Counted from the stretch's first letter, positions 1-8,348 are shown. The stretch is DNA of 64,000 nt from Streptomyces sp. Tu 3180 (GCF_009852415.1 NZ_WOXS01000002.1:4380001-4444000); one strand, 5' to 3'. The notes: generated by a model from the sequence alone, not told the origin. Numbers and translations: made by a program.

Positions 1-85
1 CACCGGCCGGCCGGACGCGCGAGCGCCCGGCCGGCCCGCACGTCATCACCCGCTCCGAGTCCCACGTCCCCGCACGGGAGCAGTC

Positions 86-1705
86 ATGCCCAACGGCGTG
101 AACGGCGTCGCCCTCGCCGTCTTCCTCTTCTTCTTCCTGGCCGTCACGGTCATGGGCTTCCTCGCCTCGCGCTGGCGCAGGGCCGAGAACGAGCACAGCC
201 TCGACGAATGGGGCCTGGGCGGCCGGTCGTTCGGCACCTGGATCACCTGGTTCCTGCTCGGCGGCGACGTCTACACGGCCTACACGTTCGTGGCGGTCCC
301 GGCGGCGGTCTACGCGGCGGGCGCGGCCGGTTTCTTCGCGGTGCCGTACACGATCCTCGTCTACCCCCTGATCTTCACCTTCCTGCCCAGGCTGTGGTCC
401 GTGTGCCACCGGCACGGGTACGTCACCACGGCGGACTTCGTCCGCGGCCGGTTCGGCTCGAAGGGGCTGTCGCTGGCCGTGGCCTTCACCGGCATCCTGG
501 CGACGATGCCGTACATCGCGCTCCAGCTGGTCGGCATCCAGGCCGTGCTGGACGTGATGGGCGTCGGCGGCGGCGAGGACACCAACTGGTTCGTCAAGGA
601 CCTGCCGCTGCTGATCGCCTTCGGCGTGCTGGCGGCGTACACCTACTCCTCGGGGCTGCGCGCCCCCGCCGTGATCGCCTTCGTCAAGGACACGCTGATC
701 TACGTGGTCATCGTCGTGGCGATCGTCCACATCCCGATCAGGCTGGGCGGCTTCGGCGAGATCTTCGCCTCGGCGAGCGAGGCGTACGGCCGGACCGACC
801 CCGCGACCGGAGAGCCGCGCGGCGCGCTGATCAGCGCCCCCGAAGCGCAGTGGACGTACGCGACCCTGGCGCTCGGCTCCGCGATGGCCATGTTCATGTA
901 CCCGCACTCCATCACGGCGACGCTGTCCTCGCGCAGCCGCGAGGTGATCCGCCGCAGTACGACGGTGATGCCCCTCTACACCCTGATGCTGGGTCTGCTG
1001 GCGCTGCTGGGCTTCATGGCGATCGCGGCGGGCGTGAAGGTGCGGAACGGCCAGCTGGCGATCCCGCAGCTGTTCGAGGACATGTTCCCCGACTGGTTCG
1101 CGGGCGTCGCCTTCGCGGCGATCGGCATCGGCGCCCTCGTCCCCGCGGCCATCATGTCCATCGCGGCGGCGAACCTGTTCACCCGCAACATCTACAAGGA
1201 CTTCATCAGGCCGGACGCCACACCGGCCCAGGAGACCAAGGTCTCCAAGATCGTCTCCCTGCTGGTGAAGGTGGGCGCGCTCGCCTTCGTCCTGACCATG
1301 GACAAGACCGTCGCCATCAACTTCCAGCTGCTGGGCGGCATCTGGATCCTGCAGACCTTCCCGGCCCTGGTCGGCGGCCTGTTCACCCGCTGGTTCCACC
1401 GCTGGGCGCTGCTCGCGGGCTGGGCGGTCGGCATGCTCTACGGCACGGTCGCCGCGTACGGCGTCGCCTCCCCGACGCAGAAGCACTTCGGCGGCTCCTC
1501 GAAGGAGATTCCCGGCATCGGCGAGATCGGCTACATCGGCCTCACCGCCTTCGTCATCAACGTCCTGGTCACGGTCGTCCTGACCTTCGTCCTGAGGGCC
1601 GCCAAGGCCCCCGAGGGCGTCGACCGGACCAAGCCGGAGGACTACACGGCGGAGGCGGCTCCCGCTCCCCGCCCGGGTGCCTCGCCCGTACCCGGTCCCA
1701 GGTGA
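86..1705 (+). CDS. mctP: Sodium:solute symporter, MctP-like
   Basis: A 539-residue integral membrane protein of the sodium:solute symporter (SSS) family, expected to import a small monocarboxylate or amino acid with Na+. The sequence shows an N-terminal membrane helix, a basic RWRRAE loop, a glycine-rich WGLGGRSFGTWITWFLLGG segment around residues 42-62 and about a dozen further hydrophobic helices; the last 35 residues are a Pro/Ala-rich cytoplasmic tail. A GGGAG ribosome site lies 5 nt before this ATG. A reading frame open from the window edge stops at 99-101, overlapping the start by 16 nt; it could be the tail of the small DUF3311 partner usually found before MctP, but too little is present to call. 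Substrate is inferred from family only. Confidence 0.85.
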   Translation: MPNGVNGVALAVFLFFFLAVTVMGFLASRWRRAENEHSLDEWGLGGRSFGTWITWFLLGGDVYTAYTFVAVPAAVYAAGAAGFFAVPYTILVYPLIFTFLPRLWSVCHRHGYVTTADFVRGRFGSKGLSLAVAFTGILATMPYIALQLVGIQAVLDVMGVGGGEDTNWFVKDLPLLIAFGVLAAYTYSSGLRAPAVIAFVKDTLIYVVIVVAIVHIPIRLGGFGEIFASASEAYGRTDPATGEPRGALISAPEAQWTYATLALGSAMAMFMYPHSITATLSSRSREVIRRSTTVMPLYTLMLGLLALLGFMAIAAGVKVRNGQLAIPQLFEDMFPDWFAGVAFAAIGIGALVPAAIMSIAAANLFTRNIYKDFIRPDATPAQETKVSKIVSLLVKVGALAFVLTMDKTVAINFQLLGGIWILQTFPALVGGLFTRWFHRWALLAGWAVGMLYGTVAAYGVASPTQKHFGGSSKEIPGIGEIGYIGLTAFVINVLVTVVLTFVLRAAKAPEGVDRTKPEDYTAEAAPAPRPGASPVPGPR

Positions 1706-1724
1706 GACCCGGCTCCACGTACGC

Positions 1725-2324
1725 CTACGCCGCCGCCCGGACGCCGATCGAGTCCAGGGCGGCGGTCACCGTCCCGTGCAGCGTCGCGGCGTCCGCACCG
1801 GCGCGCGAGCGCAGGTTGACGCCGTAGGCGAGCAGGGCCAGCAGGTCCGCGGACGCGCCGGGGTCGGTGCCGGGGGCGAGCTGCCCCTCGTGGCCGGCGG
1901 TGACGAGTGCCGCGTGCATCGCCTCGCGCAGCTCGCGGTGGTGCTGGTCCAGGACGGCGCGCACCTCCGGATCGCTGTTCTCGGCCCCGGCGTGAGCGTT
2001 GGAGACCATGCAGCCCCAGCGGGCGTGCTCGCCCGAGCAGCGGGCCTCGATCAGGCCGGCGAAGAACTCGGAGATCGCGGGCAGGCCCCGCCCGTCCCCG
2101 GCCAGGCGCCGGAACACCGGCTGGGACCGCTGCTCCAGGTAGCGGCGCAGCGCGGCGAGGTAGAGCTCCTGCTTGCCGCCGAACGTGGCGTACAGGCTGG
2201 AGCGGTTGATCCCGGTCGCGCTCACCACGTCCTGGATCCCGGTCGAGGCCACGCCCTGCCGCCAGAACAGCCGCACCACGGTCTCCAGGACGGCGTCCGG
2301 ATCGAAGTGCTTGATGTCCGGCAT
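1725..2324 (-). CDS. TetR/AcrR family transcriptional regulator
   Basis: A 199-residue repressor-type protein. Residues about 10-55 form the TetR DNA-binding domain, with the helix-turn-helix around STGIQDVVSATGINRSSLY and the following FGGKQELYL typical of the family. The C-terminal part (about 80-199) is a helical ligand and dimer domain with Cys residues at SGEHARWGCMV that might sense a thiol-reactive signal (inference). Its own promoter region holds a palindrome (2338-2361) repeated almost exactly upstream of the peroxiredoxin gene at 2783, so I infer that it represses itself and that gene. It converges with the symporter gene, leaving 19 nt between them. Confidence 0.85.
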   Translation of the reverse strand: MPDIKHFDPDAVLETVVRLFWRQGVASTGIQDVVSATGINRSSLYATFGGKQELYLAALRRYLEQRSQPVFRRLAGDGRGLPAISEFFAGLIEARCSGEHARWGCMVSNAHAGAENSDPEVRAVLDQHHRELREAMHAALVTAGHEGQLAPGTDPGASADLLALLAYGVNLRSRAGADAATLHGTVTAALDSIGVRAAA

Positions 2325-2337
2325 GGTTCACCCCACC

Positions 2338-2361
2338 ATCTTGAAATAAGGATTCCAAGAT
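2338..2361. promoter_or_regulatory. Probable TetR operator, site 1
   Basis: A 24-bp imperfect palindrome with half-sites ATCTTGAAAT and ATTCCAAGAT, 14 nt upstream of the TetR start codon. The same half-site, ATCTTGRAA, recurs at 2684-2707. Position and symmetry suggest autoregulation by the TetR protein; this is inference. Confidence 0.65.
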
Positions 2362-2490
2362 ACTCCCCGTCCGGCACGCCGCAAAGGTGCCGGCGGACGA
2401 CAGAGCGGGACAGCTCGCCCACCGGTGCGAAGGCGTCCAGCTTCGTCCACGATCCGCCCCGTGGGCGCCGTGCGCCGCGACCATGCCCCC

Positions 2491-2637
2491 ATGAATCACA
2501 TACCAGCCCTCTGGGCGTCCGCGTACGGGTCGCAGTCCCCCCGCCTCCACCGTTTCCTCGCCCGCCGTGCGGTCCGTCTCGGCGCCTTCATCCGGGCCCT
2601 CGCCCTGGCCGACCACCGTCCGTTCGGCAGTTTCTGA
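2491..2637 (+). CDS. Possible small protein, 48 aa
   Basis: An ATG-initiated frame of 48 codons with strongly G/C-biased third positions, ending HRPFGSF. It is basic with no recognisable domain and no clear ribosome site. It lies between the TetR gene and the second TetR operator. Codon bias is its only support, and in DNA this G/C-rich that is weak. It may be non-coding. Confidence 0.25.
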   Translation: MNHIPALWASAYGSQSPRLHRFLARRAVRLGAFIRALALADHRPFGSF

Positions 2638-2683
2638 CACGTCGACACCCTTGTGCGGCTGGCGCGGGACCACGCGTGCCCTT

Positions 2684-2707
2684 ATCTTGGAACGGTCGTT
2701 TCAAGAT
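2684..2707. promoter_or_regulatory. Probable TetR operator, site 2
   Basis: A 24-bp palindrome, half-sites ATCTTGGAACG and CGTTTCAAGAT, matching the operator at 2338-2361 in its outer nine bases on each side and in total length. It lies 75 bp before the start of the peroxiredoxin gene, where it could block transcription. The shared operator links the TetR protein to that gene. Confidence 0.65.
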
Positions 2708-2782
2708 TTGCCCGCGGGTGCCGCCCGGACCCTTCGCCGCGTCCGGTCCCGCCCCCGTCGCCAGCCAGGAGGAACGAGCACC

Positions 2783-3432
2783 ATGACCACCCTCAACGCC
2801 GAACTGCGCGCCTTCTACGAAGCCCGCCGGCAGCAGATCCCCCCGAGGTCCGGTCCGTCATGCAGCGGGCCGGCCGGGAACTCGCCGACTCCGGCCAGGC
2901 CGAGCGCGCCCTGACCGCGGGCGACAACGCCCCGCGCTTCAGCCTCCCCTCCGCGACCGGGCGGATCCTGTCCCTGGACGACCTGCTCGCTGACGGCCCG
3001 GTCGTCCTGACCTTCTACCGCGGTGCCTGGTGCCCGTACTGCAACATCGCCCTGCGCTCCCTCCAGCAGCACCACGACGCCATCACCGCACGCGGCGCCC
3101 GCCTGGTGGCCGTCTCCCCGCAGATCCCCGACGAGTCCCTGTCCCTGACCGAGAAGCACGGCCTCGCCTTCGACGTCCTCAGCGACATCGGCTCCGACAC
3201 CGCCAAGCAGTACGGCCTCGCCTTCGACCTCCCCGACGACCTCGCCGCCGTCTACGACAAGCTCGGCTTCGACCTCCAGCGCGTCAACGACGGCCACCCG
3301 CGCACCCTCCCGCTGCCCGCCACCTACGTCATCGACCGGGACGGCGTGATCCGCTGGGCCTTCGTCGACACCGACTACACCACCCGCGCCGAACCGGCCG
3401 ACATCCTCTCCGCCCTCGACGCGTCGGCCTGA
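2783..3432 (+). pseudogene. Peroxiredoxin-like (AhpC/TSA) gene, frameshifted
   Basis: A thiol peroxidase-like protein of the AhpC/TSA thioredoxin-fold superfamily. The conserved FYRGAWCPYC box carries Cys codons at 3031 and 3040. The natural start is the ATG at 2783, behind an AGGAGG-type site and opening MTTLNAELRAFYEARRQQIP, but that frame runs out at 2914. The rest, from PEVRSVMQRAGRELADSG on, is in the -1 frame. One extra C in the six-C run at 2839-2844 would restore a single 217-residue protein. Either the gene is truly mutated (an internal ATG at 2860 could still give a 190-residue catalytic part) or the sequence has lost a base here. An operator shared with the TetR gene lies upstream. 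Confidence 0.75.
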
Positions 3433-3593
3433 ACCGGGCGGCCCGACCGGCACCGGCACCGCCAGGGCCCGTCGGGCACGGGCGGGCTCCCCGGCACCGA
3501 GGGAGACGCCGCACCGGACGCCGGCACCGCCGCACCGGACCGGATCCCCCGCACGGTCCGGTGCGGTCGCGGCACGGGCCCGCTCCGGCGGGC

Positions 3594-4415
3594 TCAGCCG
3601 TGCCGGGCGAGCCTGACCGCCGAGACGAGCAGGACCACGGCCAGCACGGGAATCAGCACCGAGGCCGGGAACATGCCCGGCGACGGACCGCCCAGCACCG
3701 CACCGGCGGCCGAGCCCGCGGCCATGACGGCGGTGAAGCGGAGGCTGGCGCCCAGCACCGCGAAACCGCCGTCCCGGCTGTAGCGGGCGAAGGCCACCAG
3801 CATGGTCGGCAGCGACACGAGCAGGGACAGGCTCCCGGCCGTCCTGACGTCGACCGCGAACAGCAACACGATCGTGGGGATCAGCGGCTCGCCTCCGGCC
3901 ACGCCCATGATCGCCGCGACGACTCCGATGCCGAAGCCCGCCACGACTCCGCTCGGCACCTGTGCCCACGACGGGAACGCGAGCGTCCCCAGGGCGGTGC
4001 CGTGCGTGACCAGCAGGACGGCGGCCATGAGCACCATCAGTGCCGCGAGCACCTCGTGGAGGGTGGAGCTGCGCATGCGCACGGCCCACGCCCCGAGCAG
4101 GCTGCCGGCCAGCAGGTTGGCCGCGACGGGCCAGTGCCCGGCCACCTCGCCCGCCGGAACCGCCGCCCGGCGGGCGGGCAGCGCGACCAGGACCACGACC
4201 AGGCTCATCGCCTTGTTGAGGATGACGGCCGGGAGCGCGGCGAACCCGAACAGGCCGATCAGCAGCGGCAGCCGGAACTCCGCGCCGCCCAGGCCGATCG
4301 TTCCGCCCAGCACGCCGAGGGCCGACCCGGCACCGAACGCCAGGGGCATCGAGCGCGTCGTACGCGCGGCGGCCAGGTCCTCGCCGGTGGCCACGACGGG
4401 ATCCTCGCCGGTCAC
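3594..4415 (-). CDS. TauE/SafE family sulfite exporter-like permease
   Basis: A 273-residue membrane protein of the TauE/SafE (DUF81) family, which moves sulfite, sulfonates or related anions. The sequence shows the two-repeat layout: repeat one around GSALGVLGGTIGLGGAEFRLPLL (about 29-51) and repeat two around GFGIGVVAAIMGVAGGEPLIP (about 150-170), each followed by three hydrophobic helices. Its start is on the far side of a palindrome at 4536-4553 from the divergent DUF1232 gene, so the two may share control. Substrate cannot be read from the sequence. Confidence 0.8.
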   Translation of the reverse strand: MTGEDPVVATGEDLAAARTTRSMPLAFGAGSALGVLGGTIGLGGAEFRLPLLIGLFGFAALPAVILNKAMSLVVVLVALPARRAAVPAGEVAGHWPVAANLLAGSLLGAWAVRMRSSTLHEVLAALMVLMAAVLLVTHGTALGTLAFPSWAQVPSGVVAGFGIGVVAAIMGVAGGEPLIPTIVLLFAVDVRTAGSLSLLVSLPTMLVAFARYSRDGGFAVLGASLRFTAVMAAGSAAGAVLGGPSPGMFPASVLIPVLAVVLLVSAVRLARHG

Positions 4416-4535
4416 CGGCCCCGACCGCTACGGCGCGGCCCGGTCCCCGGGGAAACGTCCCGGCCAAGGGGCCGGCCTTCGTCCGGTCCTCCGAGGCACC
4501 CCGTGAGGCGCCGACGCCCGCACGGGACACCCGGG

Positions 4536-4553
4536 ATGTTACACCCGTAACAT
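4536..4553. promoter_or_regulatory. Perfect palindrome between divergent genes
   Basis: Two 7-bp arms, ATGTTAC and GTAACAT, around ACCC. It lies between the divergent TauE/SafE and DUF1232 genes, 54 bp before the GTG of the latter, and has the shape of a dimeric repressor site. No regulator gene is adjacent, so the binder is unknown. Confidence 0.5.
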
Positions 4554-4606
4554 TGCACCGGGGCGGGCTCGAGGCCCGGTCGAGCGGCGACGGAGGAGCG
4601 GCAACG

Positions 4607-5029
4607 GTGAACCAGACGGGGCAGATCCTGATCGGCGTCGCCGCGGGCCTTCTGGTGTGCTGGCTGATCCTCCTGGCCGTCCTCGCCCTCGCCCGTCCCA
4701 AGGGCAACCTGCTCACCGAGGCCGCCCGCCTCCTGCCCGACCTGCTCCGCCTGGTCGCCCGCCTCGCCCGCGACCGCACCCTGCCCCGCTCCACCCGTGC
4801 CCTGCTCTGGACCCTGGCCGGCTACCTGGCCCTGCCCGTCGACCTGGTCCCCGACTTCATCCCGGTCCTCGGCCACGCCGACGACGCCATCGCCGTCGCC
4901 CTCGTCCTGCGCGCCGTCGTCCGCCGGGCCGGAACCGACGCCCTCACCCGGCACTGGCCCGGCACCGCCGGCGGACTGGACGCCGTACGACGCCTCGCCG
5001 GTCTCCCCGCCGCCGACCGGCGGAAGTAG
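4607..5029 (+). CDS. DUF1232 (YkvA-like) membrane protein
   Basis: A 140-residue protein with an N-terminal membrane helix (about residues 6-28) and the DUF1232 core TLAGYLALPVDLVPDFIPVL followed by GHADDAIAVAL (about 70-101), the family signature. Its biochemical role is not known. The GTG start is chosen because a GGAGG site lies 10 nt upstream; an in-frame TTG at 4553 falls inside the palindrome and has no ribosome site. It reads away from the TauE/SafE gene. Confidence 0.75.
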   Translation: MNQTGQILIGVAAGLLVCWLILLAVLALARPKGNLLTEAARLLPDLLRLVARLARDRTLPRSTRALLWTLAGYLALPVDLVPDFIPVLGHADDAIAVALVLRAVVRRAGTDALTRHWPGTAGGLDAVRRLAGLPAADRRK

Positions 5030-5109
5030 CCGCACACGGCCCTCGGGCGGGTCCTCCCCGGCCCGCCGGTCCGGGCCGGCGCGTGCACGACGTCCCTGGC
5101 CGCGGTCTG

Positions 5110-5661
5110 TCAGGACGCGCCCGGGCCCTCCGCGTCCTCCCCGGCCAGCGCCTCCCGCTCGAACCCGGCCAGGGCCTCACCGGCCCGCCTCAGCCCGGCC
5201 CGCACCCGCTCGCCCTGCGGAGCGCCGAAGTAGTCCCGCGACGCGATCTTCGCCACCCACGAGCGGAACCGCTCCAGGTCCGCCTCCGACTCCTCCACCT
5301 CCGCGAAGACCGCTCGCCCGCGCCGGGACTCCGTCTCCAGCTCGGCGAAGAACGACGGCAGCCGCTCCAGCACCTCCGCGTACTCCCGGTCGACCGCGGC
5401 GCTCATCTCCCCGGCGAGCTCCGACCGCTCGCCCTCGTCGACGACCTCGACGCGCACCACCCGCATCCGACCGCCGTCGGACCGCACCCGCTCGCCCAGT
5501 TCCGCCACCGCGGCGGCGACCGCGGGCCGGTCCGGCAGCAGACACACCGACTGCTGCAGATACAGCGCCCCCAGCCCTCTCAGCTTCCGCCACACCTGCA
5601 TCCGCAACGACGGCACCGCACCGGCCGTCGTCACCGACACCAGCAGCCACCGCACATCCAC
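5110..5661 (-). CDS. ChrB N-terminal domain protein
   Basis: A protein of about 183 residues matching the N-terminal domain of ChrB, the regulator/sensor of chromate resistance loci. The opening VRWLLVSVTTAGAVPSLRMQ followed by VWRKLRGLGALYLQQSVCLLP is the characteristic part, and the C-terminal half is charged helical sequence ending in the RSWVAKIASRDYFGAP region. No chromate transporter (ChrA) is adjacent and the second ChrB domain is missing, so a chromate role is doubtful. GTG codons at 5661 or 5655 are preferred starts; the frame stays open to 5724. Confidence 0.6.
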   Translation of the reverse strand: MDVRWLLVSVTTAGAVPSLRMQVWRKLRGLGALYLQQSVCLLPDRPAVAAAVAELGERVRSDGGRMRVVRVEVVDEGERSELAGEMSAAVDREYAEVLERLPSFFAELETESRRGRAVFAEVEESEADLERFRSWVAKIASRDYFGAPQGERVRAGLRRAGEALAGFEREALAGEDAEGPGAS

Positions 5662-5975
5662 CTCGCCTGCCACACCGCGACCGTAACCCAGCCACCGGAC
5701 CGGAGGCGGAACAGCCGCGAGCACCTCCTCGAGGGCATCCCCGAGACGCCGTCGACGACGACCGACAGGGCCGCGGCCTTCCGTCCCACGACGTCCGGAC
5801 GGCAGACGGACGGCCTCCGGCCGGCACGTTCGACCGGAGAGCGTCCCGCTCGCGACGCCTGTGACAAACCGTCACCCCCCGCCCCCTCCCGCCCGGTCGG
5901 GCGCGCGAGGAGCACACCGACCCGTTCGACGCGAGCTCGTGGCGGGACGACGGTCGCCGGGGCGACCCCGGCCGG

Positions 5976-6356
5976 TCAGTCTGCCGCCGGGCTCCGCGGG
6001 ACCTGCTCCCGCTCGAACCCGTGGCTCCGCTCCACCTTCGCCACATGCAGCGTGTAGCTCTGATACCACTGGGCTCGCCCGCGCTCCTGCGCCGCGCGGT
6101 GCTCGGCGTTGCTCCGCCACTCCGTCAGGGCGTCGGCGTCGCGGAAGTACCCGACGGTGATGGACAGCCCACCGGGAGTCTGCGCGTGGTCCGCCCCCAG
6201 GTATCCGGGGACCTCCTTCACCAGCTCTTCCATGCGTGCGTTGGTCTCGCTGTAGCCGCTCTGGTCCTGGGACCGCACCGTGGTGAAGACGGCGACGTAG
6301 TAAGGGGGTTCAAAGACCCCGACGGGCGCGACGGGCACTTCGGAGTGATCGCTCAT
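5976..6356 (-). CDS. Antibiotic biosynthesis monooxygenase (ABM) domain protein
   Basis: A 126-residue protein with the dimeric alpha/beta-barrel ABM fold. The core PPYYVAVFTTVRSQDQSGY through LSITVGYFRDADALTEWRSN (about residues 16-85) has the family spacing, with the WRSNAEHRAAQERGRAQWY helix and final YTLHVAKVERS strand. Family members act as small cofactor-free oxygenases, haem-degrading enzymes or stress proteins; which one applies is unclear. The ATG at 6356 begins the conserved part; upstream sequence in the same frame looks like leader. Confidence 0.7.
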   Translation of the reverse strand: MSDHSEVPVAPVGVFEPPYYVAVFTTVRSQDQSGYSETNARMEELVKEVPGYLGADHAQTPGGLSITVGYFRDADALTEWRSNAEHRAAQERGRAQWYQSYTLHVAKVERSHGFEREQVPRSPAAD

Positions 6357-6531
6357 GGCGCCACTGTGAGGCAGACGCACCCGACGATCCAGCACTTTTC
6401 CCGAGGCTCCCCGAGCCGACGTCTCCCGGCCACCCGACACCGGCACACCGAACCGCACGCCCGACCGGCCCGCCGCTCACCCCGGCCCGCTCCCGGCGGC
6501 CACCACCGCTCCCCTGCCGGCGAGCGCGGGC

Positions 6532-7071
6532 TCAGGCGGACGGCTTGTCCGGGGACCGCAGGCCGAGCCACTGCTCGGCGTCCCAGGCCCGGAACCGCTC
6601 CACCTCGGTGAACCCCAGCCTTGCCGCGAGGCGCATCGAGCGGACGTTGGCGGTCTGGGTGGTGAGCACCACCGGTTCGCCGGGAAGGACGCCGTCGAAC
6701 CAGCCGAGTGCCGCCGCGCACGCCTCGGCGGCGTATCCGCGTCCCCATGCCCTCGGCAGGAACAGGTAGCCGAGATCCGCCTTCCCCACGGCAGCCGGGC
6801 GACGATGCTCCGTCGCCCTCCTGAGCAGGATCTGGCCGATCATCGCCCCGTCGAGAGCAACGACGAAACTCCCGGGCCGCCGCCCGGGCACCTCGGGCAT
6901 CTCGCGCTCGAGCTCGTCACGCAGCCGGGGGCCGCCGAGGTGGGCGTGCACCTCCGGCGAGGCGTGCAGCTCGATGAACGCCTCGCGGTCCCGGGCCCCG
7001 GGCTCACGGAGCACGAGCCGCTCGGTCCTGATCGGGGCAGGCGGCCAGGCGACGAGGCCGAGTTCAGTCAT
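6532..7071 (-). CDS. GNAT family N-acetyltransferase
   Basis: A 179-residue GNAT acetyltransferase of the RimJ/RimL-like type. It opens with the typical IRTERLVLREPGARDREAF strand-helix and carries the acetyl-CoA binding loop LFLPRAWGRGYAAEACAAAL (about 104-123) and the TQTANVRSMRLAARLGFTEVERFRAW tail. It probably acetylates a protein N-terminus, an amine or an antibiotic; the substrate is not evident. It is the last intact chromosomal gene before the integrated-element region. Confidence 0.8.
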   Translation of the reverse strand: MTELGLVAWPPAPIRTERLVLREPGARDREAFIELHASPEVHAHLGGPRLRDELEREMPEVPGRRPGSFVVALDGAMIGQILLRRATEHRRPAAVGKADLGYLFLPRAWGRGYAAEACAAALGWFDGVLPGEPVVLTTQTANVRSMRLAARLGFTEVERFRAWDAEQWLGLRSPDKPSA

Positions 7072-7336
7072 GCCGACCAACCGATCAGCACGCTGGGCGA
7101 TGATCAAGGCGCGGGGGAGAAGCGCCCGTTCCATGGTCACAAGCCGACCACCGAGAGGCTGCCCGGCTTCCCAGCGCCCTGAGATGCCTTGACACGGCCG
7201 TTCCGCGCGAGAGGACCGGCACGACCCGCAGGCTTTCCACACCCGCGACCACACGCCACCGGAACACCGGCTCCCGCCCTGACCGCCGACCCGCGGCAGG
7301 CCGTGAGGGACGCGAGGCCCACGGATGCGTCCTCCT

Positions 7337-7741
7337 CGCTCGGCGCCTACGGCCCGGTGCGGCCGGAGGAACCGGCCGGCCTCCGCCGCCGGGACGTCGA
7401 CGCCGGCACCCTCGTGATCCGCGTGCGGGCCGCCGAACCGGAGCGGACCGACGGCAGGCGGGCCCCGGGCCGACCACGTGGGACGCGGATGCTCGCGTCG
7501 TCCTCCCGGCCTTCCTCCGCAAAGAGGTGAGGCGGCACCCCGACCGGTTCCCCGAGAAGGGCCCGGACGGGCTGGTCCTCGTGGGGGAAAGGGCGCGGCC
7601 TTCCGGCGCACGACCTTCGGGCGGACGTGGCGTCGGGCTCGCGAGGGCGCCGCCGTGCTGGACGACCTCGTACGCGCCGAGCGTGCGAAGCACCACAACG
7701 GCGACCGTGCGCACCACAAGGAGGAATCATCGGCGAGCTAA
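7337..7741 (+). pseudogene. Decayed tyrosine integrase of the resident element's family
   Basis: Remains of an integrase paralogous to the intact one at 29647-30816. Frame 1 reads LGAYGPVRPEEPAGLRRRDV (compare LGAYGPMRPEELAGLRRRDV in the intact protein). A second frame reads GPDGLVLVGE and a third reads KGAAFRRTTFGRTWRRARE. Two frameshifts separate these blocks, and the box carrying the second catalytic Arg and the Tyr is deleted. The fragment ends just before a terminator and the left att repeat, the same order (int, terminator, att) as at the right end. It is therefore the stump of an earlier element in the same tRNA-Gly site. Confidence 0.8.
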
Positions 7742-7788
7742 TGGTGCGGTTGTGGGGCGGCACCCGCTGACCGGTCTGGACAACAAAG

Positions 7789-7817
7789 AACCCCCGGGTC
7801 ACTGACCTGGGGGTTTT
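7789..7817 (+). terminator. Rho-independent terminator after the int remnant
   Basis: A hairpin with arms AACCCCCgGGTC and GACCtGGGGGTT around ACT, followed by TTTT. It matches the layout and core (GGGTC/GACCtGGG) of the terminator after the intact integrase at 30834-30860. Confidence 0.75.
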
Positions 7818-7818
7818 G

Positions 7819-7867
7819 CGTGGAGCGGGTGACGAGAATCGAACTCGCGCTCTCAGCTTGGGAAGCT
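7819..7867. repeat. Left attachment site (tRNA-Gly 3' repeat)
   Basis: A 49-bp exact copy of 30864-30912, covering the 3' part of tRNA-Gly(CCC) from the encoded CCA to the anticodon stem. Beyond it the tRNA similarity stops. It marks the left junction of the integrated element with the older remnant or chromosome. Confidence 0.9.
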
Positions 7868-7940
7868 TGGGTTACTTGCGGGCGGTGGCCGGGCTGACCG
7901 GCGATGGAGAAGCGCTGGGCCCTGGTGGGCCAGCATCTTG

Positions 7941-7992
7941 TTCCCCGGTGTTCCCCGTGGTTCCCCGCACGATCTGGCACGCGTCTGGCACG
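7941..7992. repeat. Putative integrase arm sites, left end
   Basis: Three TTCCCCG direct repeats at exact 10-bp intervals (7941, 7951, 7961) are followed by two TCTGGCACG repeats at 7973 and 7984, 11 bp apart. The TCTGGCACG pair with the same spacing recurs near the right att (30787, 30798) and, slightly diverged, near the tRNA-Arg fragment (17793, 17804). Spacing close to the helical period suggests cooperative binding by Int or Xis. Confidence 0.6.
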
Positions 7993-8147
7993 GGCGGTCG
8001 TCTGGACTCTCCCGCCACCGCGCTGGTGACCACCGCTTTAGGAGTTCGATCTGCCCTCGGCCTGGTCGGGGTTCGCCTCGTGCACCACTGCCGTGCGCGG
8101 GTGCCGTGTGCCGCCGCCGTCCGTGGTCGTTGAGTCAGCGTTGGATG

Positions 8148-8348
8148 TCAGCGGAACATGTGGGGCATCGGGCAGGGCTCCAACGGCTCCTCCGGTCGGT
8201 CGAGCCAACGCCACCAGGCATGTCGACCGGCACACCTCCACAGTGTCCGGCAGGTCCGCCGGCCATCGTCCTCCCGCTTGGAGACAACCAGGCCGCCGGA
8301 CCGCATGGGTTGGCCGCACTCGCGACAGGCCGGTGTGTCGGTGGTCAT
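8148..8348 (-). CDS. Small zinc-ribbon protein
   Basis: A 66-residue protein opening with MTTDTPACRECGQPMRSGG and continuing to CRTLWRCAGRHAWWRWLD and a CPMP end. CxxCG plus the later Cys pairs form a likely zinc ribbon. Function is unknown. It is the first plausible gene inside the left att site. The ATG at 8348 is chosen over one three codons upstream because a weak AGGTG site precedes it. Confidence 0.5.
   Translation of the reverse strand: MTTDTPACRECGQPMRSGGLVVSKREDDGRRTCRTLWRCAGRHAWWRWLDRPEEPLEPCPMPHMFR

Noticed and set aside
1-101. End of a DUF3311 gene upstream of the symporter
   Set aside because: Only about 32 codons are visible and they do not show the membrane core of the family; mentioned under the symporter but not annotated.
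5873-5975. G/C-rich stretch between the ChrB-like and ABM genes as a small RNA
   Set aside because: No promoter, no terminator hairpin and no conservation information; nothing supports a transcript.
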